A stretch of DNA of 64,000 bases, taken from positions 120,131,515-120,195,514 of the forward strand of contig OX328123.1 of assembly GCA_946811695.1 (NCBI GenBank), given 5' to 3'. The notes below the pieces were generated by a model that was not told the DNA's origin, made no database searches, and saw only the letters and a list, made by a program, of their open reading frames with translations. Shown here in pieces: positions 21,843 to 33,796 of the stretch. The translations under genes were made by a program, and so were the position numbers. The DNA comes from Gonocerus acuteangulatus. Lineage: Eukaryota; Arthropoda; Insecta; Hemiptera; Coreidae. Each line of letters starts with the position of its first letter. The first letter of the stretch is position 1.

Positions 21843-22409
21843 AGAGAGTGAGAGATAGACGAACTGAAGGAGAGAAAATACAAGATCGTTGGATTCCTGC
21901 TACGGCATCTCATATACGGCTTGTAATGTACTGCAGCAACAGGTCGCTATCGAACTGGAATGTGAAAAAGTTACAAACAATTCTTGGAATAGTTTCACAA
22001 TCTCTTCTTGTTCAAGTATCACATTCGCCTTATCGTTTCTAATGTATTTTTAATTTACTTCTCACAGTTTTAATATTTCCTACCATCTTGTGCTTATTAA
22101 ATGTCTTGTTTTGTTAATTGAAATTACGGATTTGTTAAAAATCAGATAGAAAAACCTATCGAACTTATTACTTTCTGTATTAAGTTGTTTCATTTATGAA
22201 TATTATCTAATCCTATAAGACCATAATTTTTGAATTCTGCAATCCGCCATGTTGATAGTTATCACCACATATTAAGGAAGACTTTGTTGAAGAAGAGCGA
22301 TTTCTGTATATCCTCTGCTACTTTAGTATAACTACTTTACTTTTAACTAACACAGTAGAGTTATTTCTACTGATCAATGCCGCCTCTCTTTAGATCTTTC
22401 TCGTTTTAC

Positions 22410-22618
22410 ATGAAAATGACTGGAGATCTCCAAATTTCGCTCCAAGGGTAATAAAAATGTGTAAGGAGAATGAAGTCTTCGGTCGCGAGAGCCGCAATTA
22501 ATTTTGACCGGGAATCGACAGGAAAATGTCATATGGCTGGGAATCTCCAAATGTTGCGCCAAGGGTGACGAAAAACTGTAATGGAATTAAAGTCATCTGT
22601 CATCAACTAGCAATTGAT
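22410..22618. repeat. Two tandem ~117-bp units, diverged
   Basis: The block GAAAATG...CTCCAAAT...CCAAGGGT...AATGAAGTC recurs after 117 bp ('ctccaaatttcgctccaagg' and 'ctccaaatgttgcgccaagg'). Only about 1.8 units are present. Confidence 0.6.
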
Positions 22619-22898
22619 AGTTTTTTTGTAACTTCAACCTGATGATTTGTGGAATAATATTTGTTCATTGGAGAAATGCAACAAGGGCAAAAGGTACTTA
22701 CACTTCTCAAGAACTGTCATTAAAAGTTAAAAGTAAAATGTACAGTTAGATGTGTTTGAAAATCAACCAAAAAAAATGCAATAATAAAAGAAAGTAAAAA
22801 CATAGAAAAATTAAATTAATAATTTACGTGGTTTTTACGAATTCAAATTGGAATAGAAAGTTTTAAAAAGAACAGTACGTAGTATATGGGTTACTTTC

Positions 22899-23430
22899 TC
22901 AAATAAGTTCTTGAATATCGTGTGGAATTTTCAATGTGTCACCTCTTTTACATTTAGTGAGTATATGTTTAATTGTCAAAAGTTTTATGTAAAGTCTGCT
23001 TATTAGGTATATCTTTTGGCCCCAGGAGGTAATTATGTGTGAATATAGAGTGTCCAATGTGACACTCAGCATTATGTGTGCAGTTGTCTACTTATTTTAC
23101 AGTGTTCTATATTTTTTATATTTTATTATAATTAGTGTATTAAATATTGTAGCAAGTAATGTAACCAGTCATTTAATATGTTTGTGAGTCATGTATAATA
23201 CAAGTATGTATAGTCCAGTAGTGTTATTTTTTCAACGTCTAAGTTTTGTTCTCTAGTTCCTTCTTTGTTCTTCTTTCTTCTTTGTATTGTGGTCTACCAA
23301 AGGCCTTAGTCCACGTGCAGTCTGTTTAATTGTTTGTATATTTGTTTAATTATTGGGCGTTTAGTAGAAAGGTTTTCGAGAATGCACAAAGAGCTAAGTG
23401 AGTCTGTACATTTGGAATAATAAAACATTG
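22899..23430 (-). pseudogene. LINE RNase H / C-terminal pol remnant
   Basis: Read on the minus strand, two frames give family motifs in the right order. CTDSLSSLCILENL...RPIIKQIYKQLNRLHVD matches the RNase H segment with the catalytic Asp (TDS) of I/R1-type LINEs. Next come ECHIGHSIFTHNYL and, after a frame change, LLTIKHILTKC with a closing IPHDIQELI. These last match the C-terminal RLRIGHxxLTH...VKHILxxC region. Stops and frameshifts show it is dead. It belongs to a different LINE from the intact Jockey-like copy, which lacks RNase H. Confidence 0.6.
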
Positions 23431-23914
23431 AGTTAATAGTGTACTTGGTGAGTCACCAATGGTGACCTTGTATTATGAAACCAAAAAGAAACGATATTTG
23501 ATAATAACTTGTGGTGAAGTAATGTTTTTAGCTCTAGAAGTTTCTCTCGACTAAAGGATGTAGCGATCCATTACTTAAAGACAAGAAGTAGCCCGACACC
23601 ATGATGGATTGAGGAGAATTGTGTAGGTTCTGGTAGGTTATAAATAAGCGTCTAAGGTTGGCCACAGAACTAGCGCTGCGGTATTAGGAGGTTGCTAGGG
23701 GGGCTATCTTTGTTAAGGCAATTCCACAGAACATAAACTACAAAATACTCCCTTTTCCGTGCTAGGATCAGCCCTTTATAATCCTACCAGTAATTGAAGA
23801 AATACCATTCTTGGTCCACGAATTCCGGTTATGTTGAGCTGTAATATAGTTCTTGTAGGAATGTAAGAGAACACCACCGTCTGCTTCAAAATAGATCCGG
23901 AAAGGTCAATATCT

Positions 23915-24040
23915 TCGAAGTCGAAGGCCTTCTGACAAAGCTTCGAATTGGACATTCCTTACTCATACATAACTGATGCAAATACCATCATAAAGTCTAC
24001 ATTGGACTGTCGTAGACTTAAAGAAGACGTTGGTTTTGAT
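23915..24040 (+). pseudogene. LINE RNase-H-downstream remnant
   Basis: Plus-strand translation gives EVEGLLTKLRIGHSLLIHN, a clear match to the EVxLTRLRIGHxxLTH motif downstream of LINE RNase H. After a stop and shift it gives IKSTLDCRRLKE, resembling VKHILxxCxxL. The fragment is short, broken, and opposite in strand to the one at 22899-23430. Confidence 0.5.
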
Positions 24041-24760
24041 CGAAATTCGCCCCTTCGGCATGAAATTTCATAGCCGAATCATCCCAAAAGATTTAATTCT
24101 AAGTCTAAGTGTCACTTCTCTGATTGTGCGTTAGTAATCGGTCATAACCATTTAGTCTATTTATTCCATGTTTTCATCAGTTATTGAATTAGGGGAGTTA
24201 TTCTTTTAACGCATATCATCCCCAACGTCGTCCATCTTGGATATGCTCTACCACTCATTGCGTACGCCTCAGAAACAATATCCAAAATTTCTAAATCACT
24301 GATACATTTTAATTGATTTTTATAAGAAAATTCAATGGAAAATCAGTGATCCAATGTGGCTGACAGATATAAATTTCAGACATGTTTACCTATACATCTA
24401 CAAATTTTGTCCCAATTCGTCTCACACAACCTTCAAAATTACGCATTCCCAATACTTATTGAGCAAACCTCTTTTATGTTTGAAACTGTCATAGAAACAA
24501 AATATTATAACATTCATAAACTAGGTAGGTACTAAACAACATACTCAATTTTAATCAAGAAATCAGTTCAATATAGATATTCTACAGTCAGAGAATAAGA
24601 GTGTAATGATAATTAAAAATATTCCAAATAAATTCAAACAAACTAACTATTCCACACGAACTGTAAAAGTAGCCCGTAACATATACTGCATACGACACTA
24701 CTTGAAAGATGCCATATATGAAAGCATTTAAATATTTAATTGTACACACTTATTACAAGT
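24041..24760. other. Unassigned AT-rich sequence
   Basis: No gene or repeat recognised. Confidence 0.4.
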
Positions 24761-24763
24761 CTA

Positions 24764-24800
24764 CGACGCACAGTGGTGCCGAATGGTCAAAAAGCGGGGG
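24764..24800 (+). repeat. Possible left end of a CACAGTG-type element
   Basis: CGACG followed by CACAGTGGTGCCGAATGG, matching the ends at 50298 and 56363 in heptamer and CG-rich flank. No matching right end was found downstream, so the element is truncated or the match is fortuitous. Confidence 0.35.
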
Positions 24801-25483
24801 GGAAATCAATATCCCGACATCCTAGAAACCTGGGGCTGGTCTCATTCGACTCAGAACAAAAAAATACATCACTTTCAAGTGTTTGTAGTGAAATTTTGAA
24901 GTAAATTGAAGAAAAAATAGAAAAATGAAAGCCTATTGGGGCGTTAAACATTTTTAAGATTTTAGGAATAGGCTGAACTCATCAAAACAAGTTGCAACAA
25001 GTATTTTGAATGTATAGTTAAATCAATTCAGGGTGCTTTTGTTGAAGGAATACGTCAAAGTTTGTAACTTTCCCAACACACAAATCGCAGTCACACAAAT
25101 CGCGGGATTTAATTTTAACTCATGAGAGCTCATGACTAAACAATGTTTATTTATTTATTTAATTTCTTTAATTTATTATGAGTTTCGCGACGGAGGCTAA
25201 ACAATGTAGCACCATGCTACGAGCACTCGAATTAAAGTGTTAAACTAGATAGTGCAACAAACAAAGGTGTACTCTAATCCTTTCCGTTCATTCCGGTGTT
25301 ATGATCGGATAAGCTGATAAAAGCAGATGATTTTTGTTCTAATCTTTACATTACATGTCTAGTTTGAAATGTGACCTTTCTCATCTCGGAGGAAGCCGGA
25401 GCTTTTTTTGTAATCACAGCTGTTTTCAATGCTTACATAAAATTCGTAACTTATAACACATTAAGTGACGAACTTATAACGCA
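24801..25483. other. Unassigned sequence
   Basis: Could include the body of the CACAGTG-type element whose left end is at 24769. No ORF. Confidence 0.35.
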
Positions 25484-25949
25484 TGGACACTCCCTTTAGC
25501 ATATAAACACGCGCTAAGAAATGATTTATTGATACTCAAATTTTTAAGTATTTTTAGAGGGGTTTGAATTTTTAGTTGGTTAGAGCAGGCACTCCTAGGC
25601 AGCATGCGTTACGAGGGCGATAACAGGTCAGCTGTTACCGTACTATATCTATTTCATAATGTTATTTTTCATTTCAACTATAATGACAGACCTTGAATTA
25701 CTGTGACCTTAATAAACTGTGATTTTGTCCCTCATAGAGTTTACGCTATACCTGGTGATGGTCCATCCGAGGTAATAATATCCCTGTACCCTTGCACAGC
25801 CAAAAAAAAAAAAATATATATATAAAAAAAAATAAAAATAAATAAATAAAATAAATAAAAAAAGGAAAAAAAATAATAAGATAAAATAATAAAAAATGTA
25901 TTAAAAAAATAAATAAATAAGTAAATAAAATAAAAAAGAAAAAAAAAAG

Positions 25950-26025
<76 letters not shown>

Positions 26026-26840
26026 CACATCAATATTATATTATTCAAGTTTACGAAAAGATTTTAATTAGTCTAACTTTATTATAATTCTCTTAATTTA
26101 AATTATAATTGTCATAGTCTTAGTTTAAATTATATAGTCTTAGTTTAAGTTATAATAGTCTTGATTTATATTATAATTGCCATATTGGATTTTAAGATAA
26201 TGACTGTAATGGTCTTTAACTAATAAATGATATAATCTGTAACTAATTATTTTTAACAATTTGTAACTAAACAAAGCATAACACCATTACACACAGGCAA
26301 AGAACTACACCTATCTCACAAACTCACAGACGTCTCAAAATTTAATTAAATACCTAAAGCAAATATTTATAAAAGAACCCAAACTTTTCGAACCAACATA
26401 TTGGAAGGCGCAAATAACCTAGTTGTAGAGCGCCAAACTCCATATCTATCTATCTATCTATCTCCTTGCACAGCCTCCTCGCCCAACAGCATCCCCAGTC
26501 ACAACACTCCTTAGTAATGCTCGCAACTAAAATGGGTGTTTCCAAATGACATCTTGGAAACATACATTTTTAAATTTTAACGAACATTTATTATTGACCT
26601 TTACTGGTTAAACTCCAGTTACTGGTAACCTATAGATAACTCAAGGTTATCTGTTTGTTGACACTGGTCCGTAGTGCCCCAGTGTCAAGAAACATTATAT
26701 GTACTTTGATTACTTATCAAATGTTGAATAACATATAGTGCGAAGAGAATTGTGCTATAATATACTGCACAAAAATATAGAGTAGCGTTAATTTTGATGA
26801 TACATTATTGATGAACTACTTATTGATAAAATTTAATAAA
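25484..26840 (+). mobile_element. Helitron copy 1, partial, carrying a nested insertion
   Basis: Parallels copy 2 (26841-28146) block by block: 'catggacactcccttta', 'gttggttagagcaggca', 'acagaccttgaattac', 'gaggtaataatatcc', 'cttgcacagcctcctcgcc', 'tttttaaattttaacg', 'actgcacaaaa'. It lacks the 5' TCTACTATAT start and also the 3' CCGTG-loop-CACGG hairpin with CTAG; it runs directly into the 5' TC of copy 2. A 662-bp insertion occupies 25802-26463. No Rep/helicase ORF. Confidence 0.75.
25802..26463 (+). mobile_element. Inserted retroelement-like segment with (ATCT)n tail and 12-bp duplication
   Basis: CCTTGCACAGCC occurs at 25790-25801 and again at 26464-26475. Helitron copy 2 has the same site uninterrupted near 27711-27722, so the boundaries are certain. 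The insert starts A-rich, contains (TA)n at 25952-26022, and ends in (ATCT)n. Target duplication plus a tetranucleotide tail suggest a LINE-mobilised or 5'-truncated LINE 3' end. The family is not recognised. Confidence 0.7.
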
Positions 26841-28146
26841 TCTACTATATATTTGTCAAATACCACTCACTCATCTATAAACGCCCAGCCCAAACCGCTG
26901 GACAGAAAATTTTGAAATTTTGCATGGACACTCCCTATATAACGTAGGCGTATTTTTAAGCGTTTTTAGGGGGGTTTAAAGTTTGAGTTGGTTAGAGAAG
27001 GCAAGCCTAGGCAGCCTGCGTTGCTAGGACGATAAAGAACAGCTGTTACCTTACATTATCTATCTCATAGTTTTATTTCTAATTGAGGTTAATTTCAACT
27101 ATGATGGCAGACCTTGAATTACTAGAAATTAACTGTCCCTCATAGAGTTTTAATTGCATTTCTTTTCTGCCTGCCCCGTCAGATAGGCTTGCCATATTTT
27201 TGGAGAGTTAAACCGAGACAAATTAATATGGGATGGGCATACCAGGGGGGGGGATAAAAATAGTACAAATTATAAGCAAAATGGTTGGTGAGTTTTAAGC
27301 CTAGCAACTAACGGGAAGGGGGAATCCTGAACTGTTAGTCTACCCAAACCTTAAAAATAAGAACGGAACTTTTTTGCTGCTTGATTTTCTTAAAACAATC
27401 TCTCAGCCAAATAGTAGTGTCTGGCAGCTGGCAGCGCTGTGCAGGTAGTTCCAGCGTTTTACAGTTAGATTACTTCTGATTTCTTTGACACTGTGAGCAG
27501 TAGTAAAAATGTTAATTGTAGAAAAGTAACCGATTTAAAAAAGATTCTTATAAACATGAATTCATTACTTTTTACATCTTACAGCCTTTTCCGGGACAAT
27601 GATAAAACTGGGCGGGACACCGAAACAATTGCAAAATACCGGGACAGTCCCGGTCAAACCGTGATGTATGGCATATCCTTAGGTTTTCCAGGCGAGGTAA
27701 TAATATCCGGAACCCTTGCACAGCCTCCTCGCCTATAACCTTGGTAATACTCGTAAATATATTGGGTGTTACCATATGACTTATTGGAAACATAAACTTT
27801 TAAATTTTAACGCCCATTGAATAAAATATAGTATGACAGGAACCGTGCTGTAATTTATTTATTTATTAATGTTTTCGCAATATTGGCGACAAAACATATA
27901 GAGAACAATGAAGATGATTGATATCATTGTGGTAATACGTCCAGTAGAGTTGGTTACGTCAAGTTGGGATACAATTCCGTGCTGTAATAAACTGCACAGA
28001 ATTGTATAGTAACGTAATTTTAATGAAACATTATTTAACGCAATAAAATAACTACTTATCTGCCGTGACGAAGCACGGGTATTCAGCTAGTACTTATGAT
28101 AAAATAACTACTTATCTGCCGTGACAAAGCACGGGTATTCAGCTAG
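26841..28146 (+). mobile_element. Non-autonomous Helitron, copy 2, with doubled 3' end
   Basis: The 5' end TCTACTATATATTTGTC is the canonical Helitron start and is preceded by A. The first 3' end (28065-28090) is CCGTG-ACGAAG-CACGG followed by GTATTCAGCTAG and T, that is hairpin plus CTAG inserted before T. A second copy of the last ~50 bp follows directly (hairpin with ACAAAG loop, CTAG at 28143-28146, then T). No Rep/helicase ORF, so it would depend on an autonomous Helitron. Relative to copy 1, about 27152-27690 is extra sequence of unknown origin. Confidence 0.88.
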
Positions 28147-28474
28147 TTTATTTTATTTGTCTCACTATTGCACAAATTATACAGTTAACTTTAGCTCGGA
28201 ACACGTCTTTAATATACATAGGGGGCTAACTTACAAAAAGTATCACAAAAATTTGTTACATTGGTATTTTGTGACCATATGGATCATTCCAGAATATGGA
28301 GTCCGAAATATCTCTTTACCCTTTACACCAGTTATCTGTAAGGTTTGCTCGAATGAATCGTATAGCATATTCACAAAAAACAGCAGAGATGTTGAAAGGT
28401 GACTAGAAAAGGGAATACCTCACCACAGATCACATCTCCACAGACTAGTACAGCCAAACCCTGCTCTTAAAAAG

Positions 28475-29618
28475 TCCGACTCGCAGGAACTGCGTCATCT
28501 TAGCGCGGTTACGTACATCTCGAGGAAATGGAATTGATTAGCATTAGCATGTACTGAAAACGTACTTACTCTTCGACTACTGCTGAGAAGGCTCTATTCT
28601 AAACAACTAAAAATTCGTTGTCATTTTAAGTATCTTGTTTTACTAGCAAATTTGTTTTACTGTTATAATCAACTGCAAATATGTGCTTCATGGCGAATTA
28701 AATTCCATTCTGTCGTGGGTTAAATCTTTATATAAAATAAGAAATAACGATAACTTCAGTTGGAGGCTATGAGGAAGGTTATACCTATAGACAGGAGAAT
28801 TCAAAACAACCTACGTCATCATAATTAGCCACTGCCATCGTGATTACCACAGCCACTCCTAACTTATTATACTTATTACGTTTCTTAGCTTATTTTACTA
28901 CAATACTAATTTTACTGATAAATGCAATTTAAAACTAGAAACAACCAAATAAAAAGTGAGATAAAGAAAGAGAAAAACCATTTTAAAACAACAAAACAAA
29001 CACTTTTTAAGTTTTAAGCGGTTATATCTCTCATTGACGTTGCCCCATCGAATATTGCTTCAGAACCTTTTTTGTAGAGAATTTAGTAAGCATTCGAATG
29101 GTCACTTTCCACTTACCACGATTTCCCAACCGTTATCGAGATATTTACGAAAAATGTATGGAGATCCGAAAACTTTTCATGCCTATTAATGAAATATTTT
29201 TTTTCGCATACTTCCTTAAATCCAAATATAACCAAAATTTAAACATCTTAGTTGGGATTAACTTCCAAGATGTAGAAAATATTTCAATTGAATCCCGCGA
29301 TTCTAAGTACTCACAAAAAAATAATGACTTACAAAAACATTGATTCCACTTATCTCAGAAACGGTTAAAGATACCGCCTTCAAAATGGTTTCATTCGTTT
29401 TCTTATGTTAGGAAACATAAAAAAGTACCCGCAAGCATATAAATTCAAAAACGTAAGCGTTACGATTTTTTTGCGCGAATTTCGCCCCAAACACTATCTT
29501 CTAGTGGGCGGATTCTGCTGGTTAACGAACTTGACCTTTCAAATTAGACGACAGATTTTTGTACCAAATTTCGTCAAAATCGGACCATATTTGAGCCTGG
29601 TAGAGAGCGAACAGACAA

Positions 29619-29675
<57 letters not shown>

Positions 29676-29810
29676 AATTTGAGCCACCTATATTTTCGTG
29701 ATCTATAGGGTCCGAAACGTGAAAGTTTCTAGTCGGCACTTCCGGATTGCGTCATGAGGTCAACCTCATAAGCGGGTTCTCCCTATTGAGATAGGGAGTA
29801 ACCGCGCTAA
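28475..29810 (+). mobile_element. Family B Helitron-like element, complete (B1)
   Basis: The 5' end TCCGACTCGCAGGAACTGCG contains a CGCAG-GAA-CTGCG hairpin, followed by TCATC and TTAGCGCGGTT. The (TA)n tract lies at 29621-29671. The 3' block 'cggcacttccggattgcg' leads to a stem-loop (CTCCCTAT-loop-ATAGGGAG) and AACCGCGCTAA, the exact inverse of the 5' TTAGCGCGGTT. The 1.34-kb element has no ORF. The closest copy is the minus-strand element at 32369-33789. Confidence 0.78.
29621..29671. repeat. (TA)n microsatellite inside B1
   Basis: About 25 TA units between 'gagcgaacagacaagc' and 'acacaaatttgagccacc'. Confidence 0.97.
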
Positions 29811-29881
29811 AACTAAATAACTCAAAAACTCGAGCTGCCTCCTTATTGCTGCACGACTGTCAATTCCAAGATTAGAAAAAG

Positions 29882-31358
29882 TCCGACTCGCAGGAACTGC
29901 ATCATCTTAGCGCGGTTCCGTTCTTATCCCTAGTCTAATTTGGAAAGATTAAAATATTTATTTATTGATAAGGCCTCGCAACTTTGGCGAATCGCCTAAA
30001 GATTAAAATAGAAGCAGTTATTATTTTGGTTCCACCATTCTTGAAAGGTCTTGATTTACGATCTTACCTGGAAGGGTCGGTCATCACTAGAAAGGGTCCC
30101 GCTAGTTACAAGGTCTTGGAATCTAGGAAATCTATATTTCTAACAATAAATTGTTTTATTATTTTACTTAACCAGTTACAAAAAATGTTCTGACGAAAGT
30201 TTTAATTAGGCGATGTCAATCGGAGAAATAAGTGCTTAAAACATTAAAGTAATTGATTTCGTTTATTCGAACGGTTTTTTTTGTCTGTTTTTATTCCTTA
30301 TTATTTCTTATTTGCTTATAGTTGGATAATGTATTTTACAATTATCCAACTATAAGCAAATAAGAAATAATAAGGAATAAAAACAGACAAAAAAAACCGT
30401 TCGAATAAACGAAATCAATTACTTTAATGTTTTAAGCACTTATTTCTCCGATTGACATCGCCTAATTAAAACTTTCGTCAGAACATTTTTTGTAGAGCAT
30501 TTAGTAAGCTTTCGAATGGCAACCTTTCGCTTGCCAATATTTTCAACCGTTTTTGAGATATTAAGAAATTATACGAAGTTCCCAAAACTTTTCATTATTT
30601 CTAGCAATAGAAAATTGGTCTCATTTTACCTATCCTGTTTTACACACAAATACATTTTCCTAACATAAGAAATTACAAAAATAAAAATCAATAAAAAACT
30701 AAGGGGAAGAGACAAAAATTACAAAAAGAACGACAAACACCCGTTCATAAGAACTAAACAGACGTATTTGAACTTTTAAGCACTTATTTCTTCGACTGAC
30801 ATCACCTAATCAAAACTTGTTTCAGAATCTTTTCTGTAGAGAATTTAGAAAGCTTTCAAATAGCTTCTATCCACTTATGAAAATTTCCCAACCGTGTTCG
30901 AGATAATAATGAAAATATACGAAGTTCCCAAAACTTTTCATTTCTGTTCATAAAATATTTTATTCTAACCCTTCCTTAACTCCAAACGTAACCAAAAGTT
31001 TAAGAAATTAGTTTTTATAAAATTTGAACATGCGAAAAATGATTCAACTGAATCCCATGATTTTATGTACCAAAACCAGAAACGTTATTCAGCAACTATG
31101 TTCCCAATTTTCTCGAAAACGGTTAAAGCTATCGCCTTAAAAATGGTTTCATTCGTTTTCCTAGGCCAAGAAGTCTACAAAACGAGTACTTACAAGCATA
31201 TGAACTCAAAAATGTAAGCGTTGCGATTTTTTTTGCGCGAATTTCGCCCCAAAAGTCATCTTCCAGTGGGCGGATTTTGCTGGTTAACGAACTTGACCTT
31301 TCAAATTGGACGACGGATCAAAATCGGATCATCAGGGAAGCCAGAAATTAGCTAACAG

Positions 31359-31417
<59 letters not shown>

Positions 31418-31556
31418 CAAATTTGAACCACCGTAAATTTCGATCTCTAGGGGTTCTGAAACGCGAAATTTTCTAGTCGGCACTTCCGGATTGTTTCATG
31501 AGATCAATTGTATAAGCAGGGTTCCTCCCTATGAAGGGAGGGAGGAACCGCGCTAA
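29882..31556 (+). mobile_element. Family B Helitron-like element, complete (B2), with internal inverted duplication
   Basis: The 5' end TCCGACTCGCAGGAACTGCA and TTAGCGCGGTT are intact. (TA)n lies at 31362-31414. The 3' end is CCTCCCT-loop-AGGGAGG with AACCGCGCTAA. Compared with copies at 40470 and 48804, it has an extra inverted 154-bp arm at 30177-30330. No ORF. Confidence 0.78.
30177..30494. repeat. Perfect inverted repeat, 154-bp arms, 10-nt loop
   Basis: 30177-30330 is the exact reverse complement of 30341-30494 by direct reading; the loop is GTATTTTACA. The right arm is normal family B sequence in the expected orientation; the left arm is the added inverted copy. Confidence 0.95.
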
Positions 31557-31773
31557 CAATATAAACAGATCTAAGGTGTTACACGGTAGCTGGTGAAAAA
31601 AAGAATGAGAAGGTCTCGTATTGTAATTCTCTGTATGCACGGTCTGGTTCCAGGTAAAGTCATATACTTTTACTGCCCTTTACCGTTACTCAGAAAGCTC
31701 TTTGTGTTTACAAACAAAAGACTCGGTATAGACCACCCGTATTAACCCAAAAGTGATTATATCAAGCTTATTA

Positions 31774-32067
31774 ACGTTATTCAGCAACTATGTTCCCAAT
31801 TTTCTCGAAAACGGTTAAAGCTATCGCCTTAAAAATGGTTTCATTCGTTTTCCTAGGCCAAGAAGTCTACAAAACGAGTACTTACAAGCATATGAACTCA
31901 AAAACGTAAGGGTTACGATTTTTCTGCGCGAATTTCGCCCCAAACGCCATCTTCCAGTGGGCGGATTTTGCTGGTTAACGAACTTGACCTTTCAAATTGG
32001 ACGACGGATTTTTGTACCAAATTTCATCAAAATCGGACCATCAGGGAAGCCAGAAATGAGCGAACAG

Positions 32068-32108
<41 letters not shown>

Positions 32109-32244
32109 AATTTGAACCACCGTTATTTTCGGTCTCTAGGGGTTCTGAAACGCGAAATTTTCTTGTCGGCACTTCCGGATTGTTTCATTGTATCAACCTT
32201 ATAAGCGGGGTTCCTCCCTATAGGGGAGGGAGGAACCGCGCTAA
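31774..32244 (+). repeat. Family B 3' half (B3), duplicate of the B2 3' half
   Basis: Starts at 'acgttattcagcaactatg', which also occurs at 31082 in B2, and stays nearly identical through (TA)n (32072-32105) to the terminus AACCGCGCTAA at 32244. The 5' half is missing. A local direct duplication of 31082-31556 explains it. Confidence 0.75.
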
Positions 32245-32248
32245 AAAG

Positions 32249-32368
32249 TCCGTCACGCAGGAGCTGCATAACTAAGCACTTTCCTCAGAATTTGGGTAGT
32301 GTAGACTGCTTTCCAGAATAATTTCTTTACAATATCCTATACAAATAAAATAAAAAAATTGAATAGTT
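32249..32368 (+). repeat. Family A 5' end fragment
   Basis: TCCGTCACGCAGGAGCTGCA then AACTAAGCACTTTCC. It begins five bases after the B3 end and is cut off by the next family B element at 32369. Confidence 0.75.
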
Positions 32369-32503
32369 TTAGCGCGGTTACTCCCTATCTCCATTGGGAG
32401 AACCCGCTTATGAGGTTGACCTCATGACGTAATCCGGAAGTGCCGACTTGAAACTTTTACGTTTCAGACCCTATAGATCACGAAAATTTAAGTGGCCCAA
32501 ATT

Positions 32504-32568
<65 letters not shown>

Positions 32569-33789
32569 ATATGCTTGTCTGTTCGCGCTCTAGCAAGCTC
32601 AAAAATGGTCCGATTTTAACGAAATTTGGCATAAAAAACTGTCGTCTAATTTGAAAGGTCAAGTTGGTTGACCCGCAGAATCCGCCCACTAGAAGATAGT
32701 GTTTGGGGCGAAATTCGCGCAAAAAAATCGTAACGCTTACGTTTTTGAGTTTATATGCTTGCAGGTACTTGTTTTATAGGTTTTTTAACATAAGAAAACG
32801 AATGAAACCATTTATAAGGCGATATCTGTAACCGTTCCTGAGAAAAGTGGAATCAATGTTTTTGTAAGTCATTATATTTTTGTGAGTACTTAGAATCGCG
32901 GAATTCAATTGAAATATTTTTTACAACTTGGAAATTAACCCCAACTAAGATGTTTAAATTTTGGTTATATTTGGAGTTAAGGAAGTATGCGAAAACATTA
33001 TTTTATTAATAGATAAGCAAATTTTCGGATCTTCATACATTTTTCGTAAATATCTCGATAACGGTTGGGAAATCGTGCTAAGTTGAAGGTGACCATTCGA
33101 ATTCTTACTAAATTCTCTACAAAAAAGGTTCTGAAGCAACATTCGATGGGGCAATGTCAATCAGAGATATAAGCGCTTAAAACTTAAAAAGTGTTTGTTT
33201 TGTTGTTTTGAAAGGGTTTTTCTCTTTGTTTATCTCACTTTTTAATTGGCTATTTCTTGTTTTAAATTGCATTTATCAGTAAAATTAGTATAGTAGTAAA
33301 ATAAGCTAAGAAACGGTGATAATAAGTTTGGAGTGGCTGTGGTAATCAAGATAGCAGTGGCTAATCATGATGACGTAGGTTGTTTTGAATTCTCTTGTCT
33401 TCATAACCTTCCTCATAGCCTCTAATTGAAGTTACCGTTATTTCTTATTTTATAGAAAGATTTAACCCACGACAGAATGGAATTTTATTCGCCATGAAGC
33501 TTATATTTACAGTTGATTATAACAGTAAAACGAATTTGCTAGTAAAACCAAATACTTAAAATGACAACGAATTTTTGGTTGTTTAGAATAGAGCATTCTC
33601 AGCAGTAGTCAAAGAGTAAGTACATTTTCAGTACATAATTGTATTGACTTATACAGATTAAGAATTATCCGTTTCTGTGTACGTGTATGTTGGCTACTGT
33701 CATTTTCCTGTGATTTGTGATGCTAATCTATTCCATTTCTTCGAGATGCACGTAACCGCGCTAAGATGACGCAGTTCCTGCGAGTCGGA
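32369..33789 (-). mobile_element. Family B Helitron-like element, complete (B4)
   Basis: Minus strand. The 3' terminus is TTAGCGCGGTTACTCCC (32369 onward, inverse of ...AACCGCGCTAA), with its stem-loop. (TA)n lies at 32505-32572. The 5' end inverts to TCCGACTCGCAGGAACTGCG and TCATCTTAGCGCGGTT at 33789. The interior is closely similar to B1 at 28475-29810. Confidence 0.78.
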
Positions 33790-33796
33790 CTTTTTT

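Noticed and set aside
31968..32204. Recurrent ORF beginning VNELDLSNWTTDF in family A/B copies
   Set aside because: It recurs in several copies only because the DNA repeat recurs; it crosses the (TA)n tract and differs in frame between copies.
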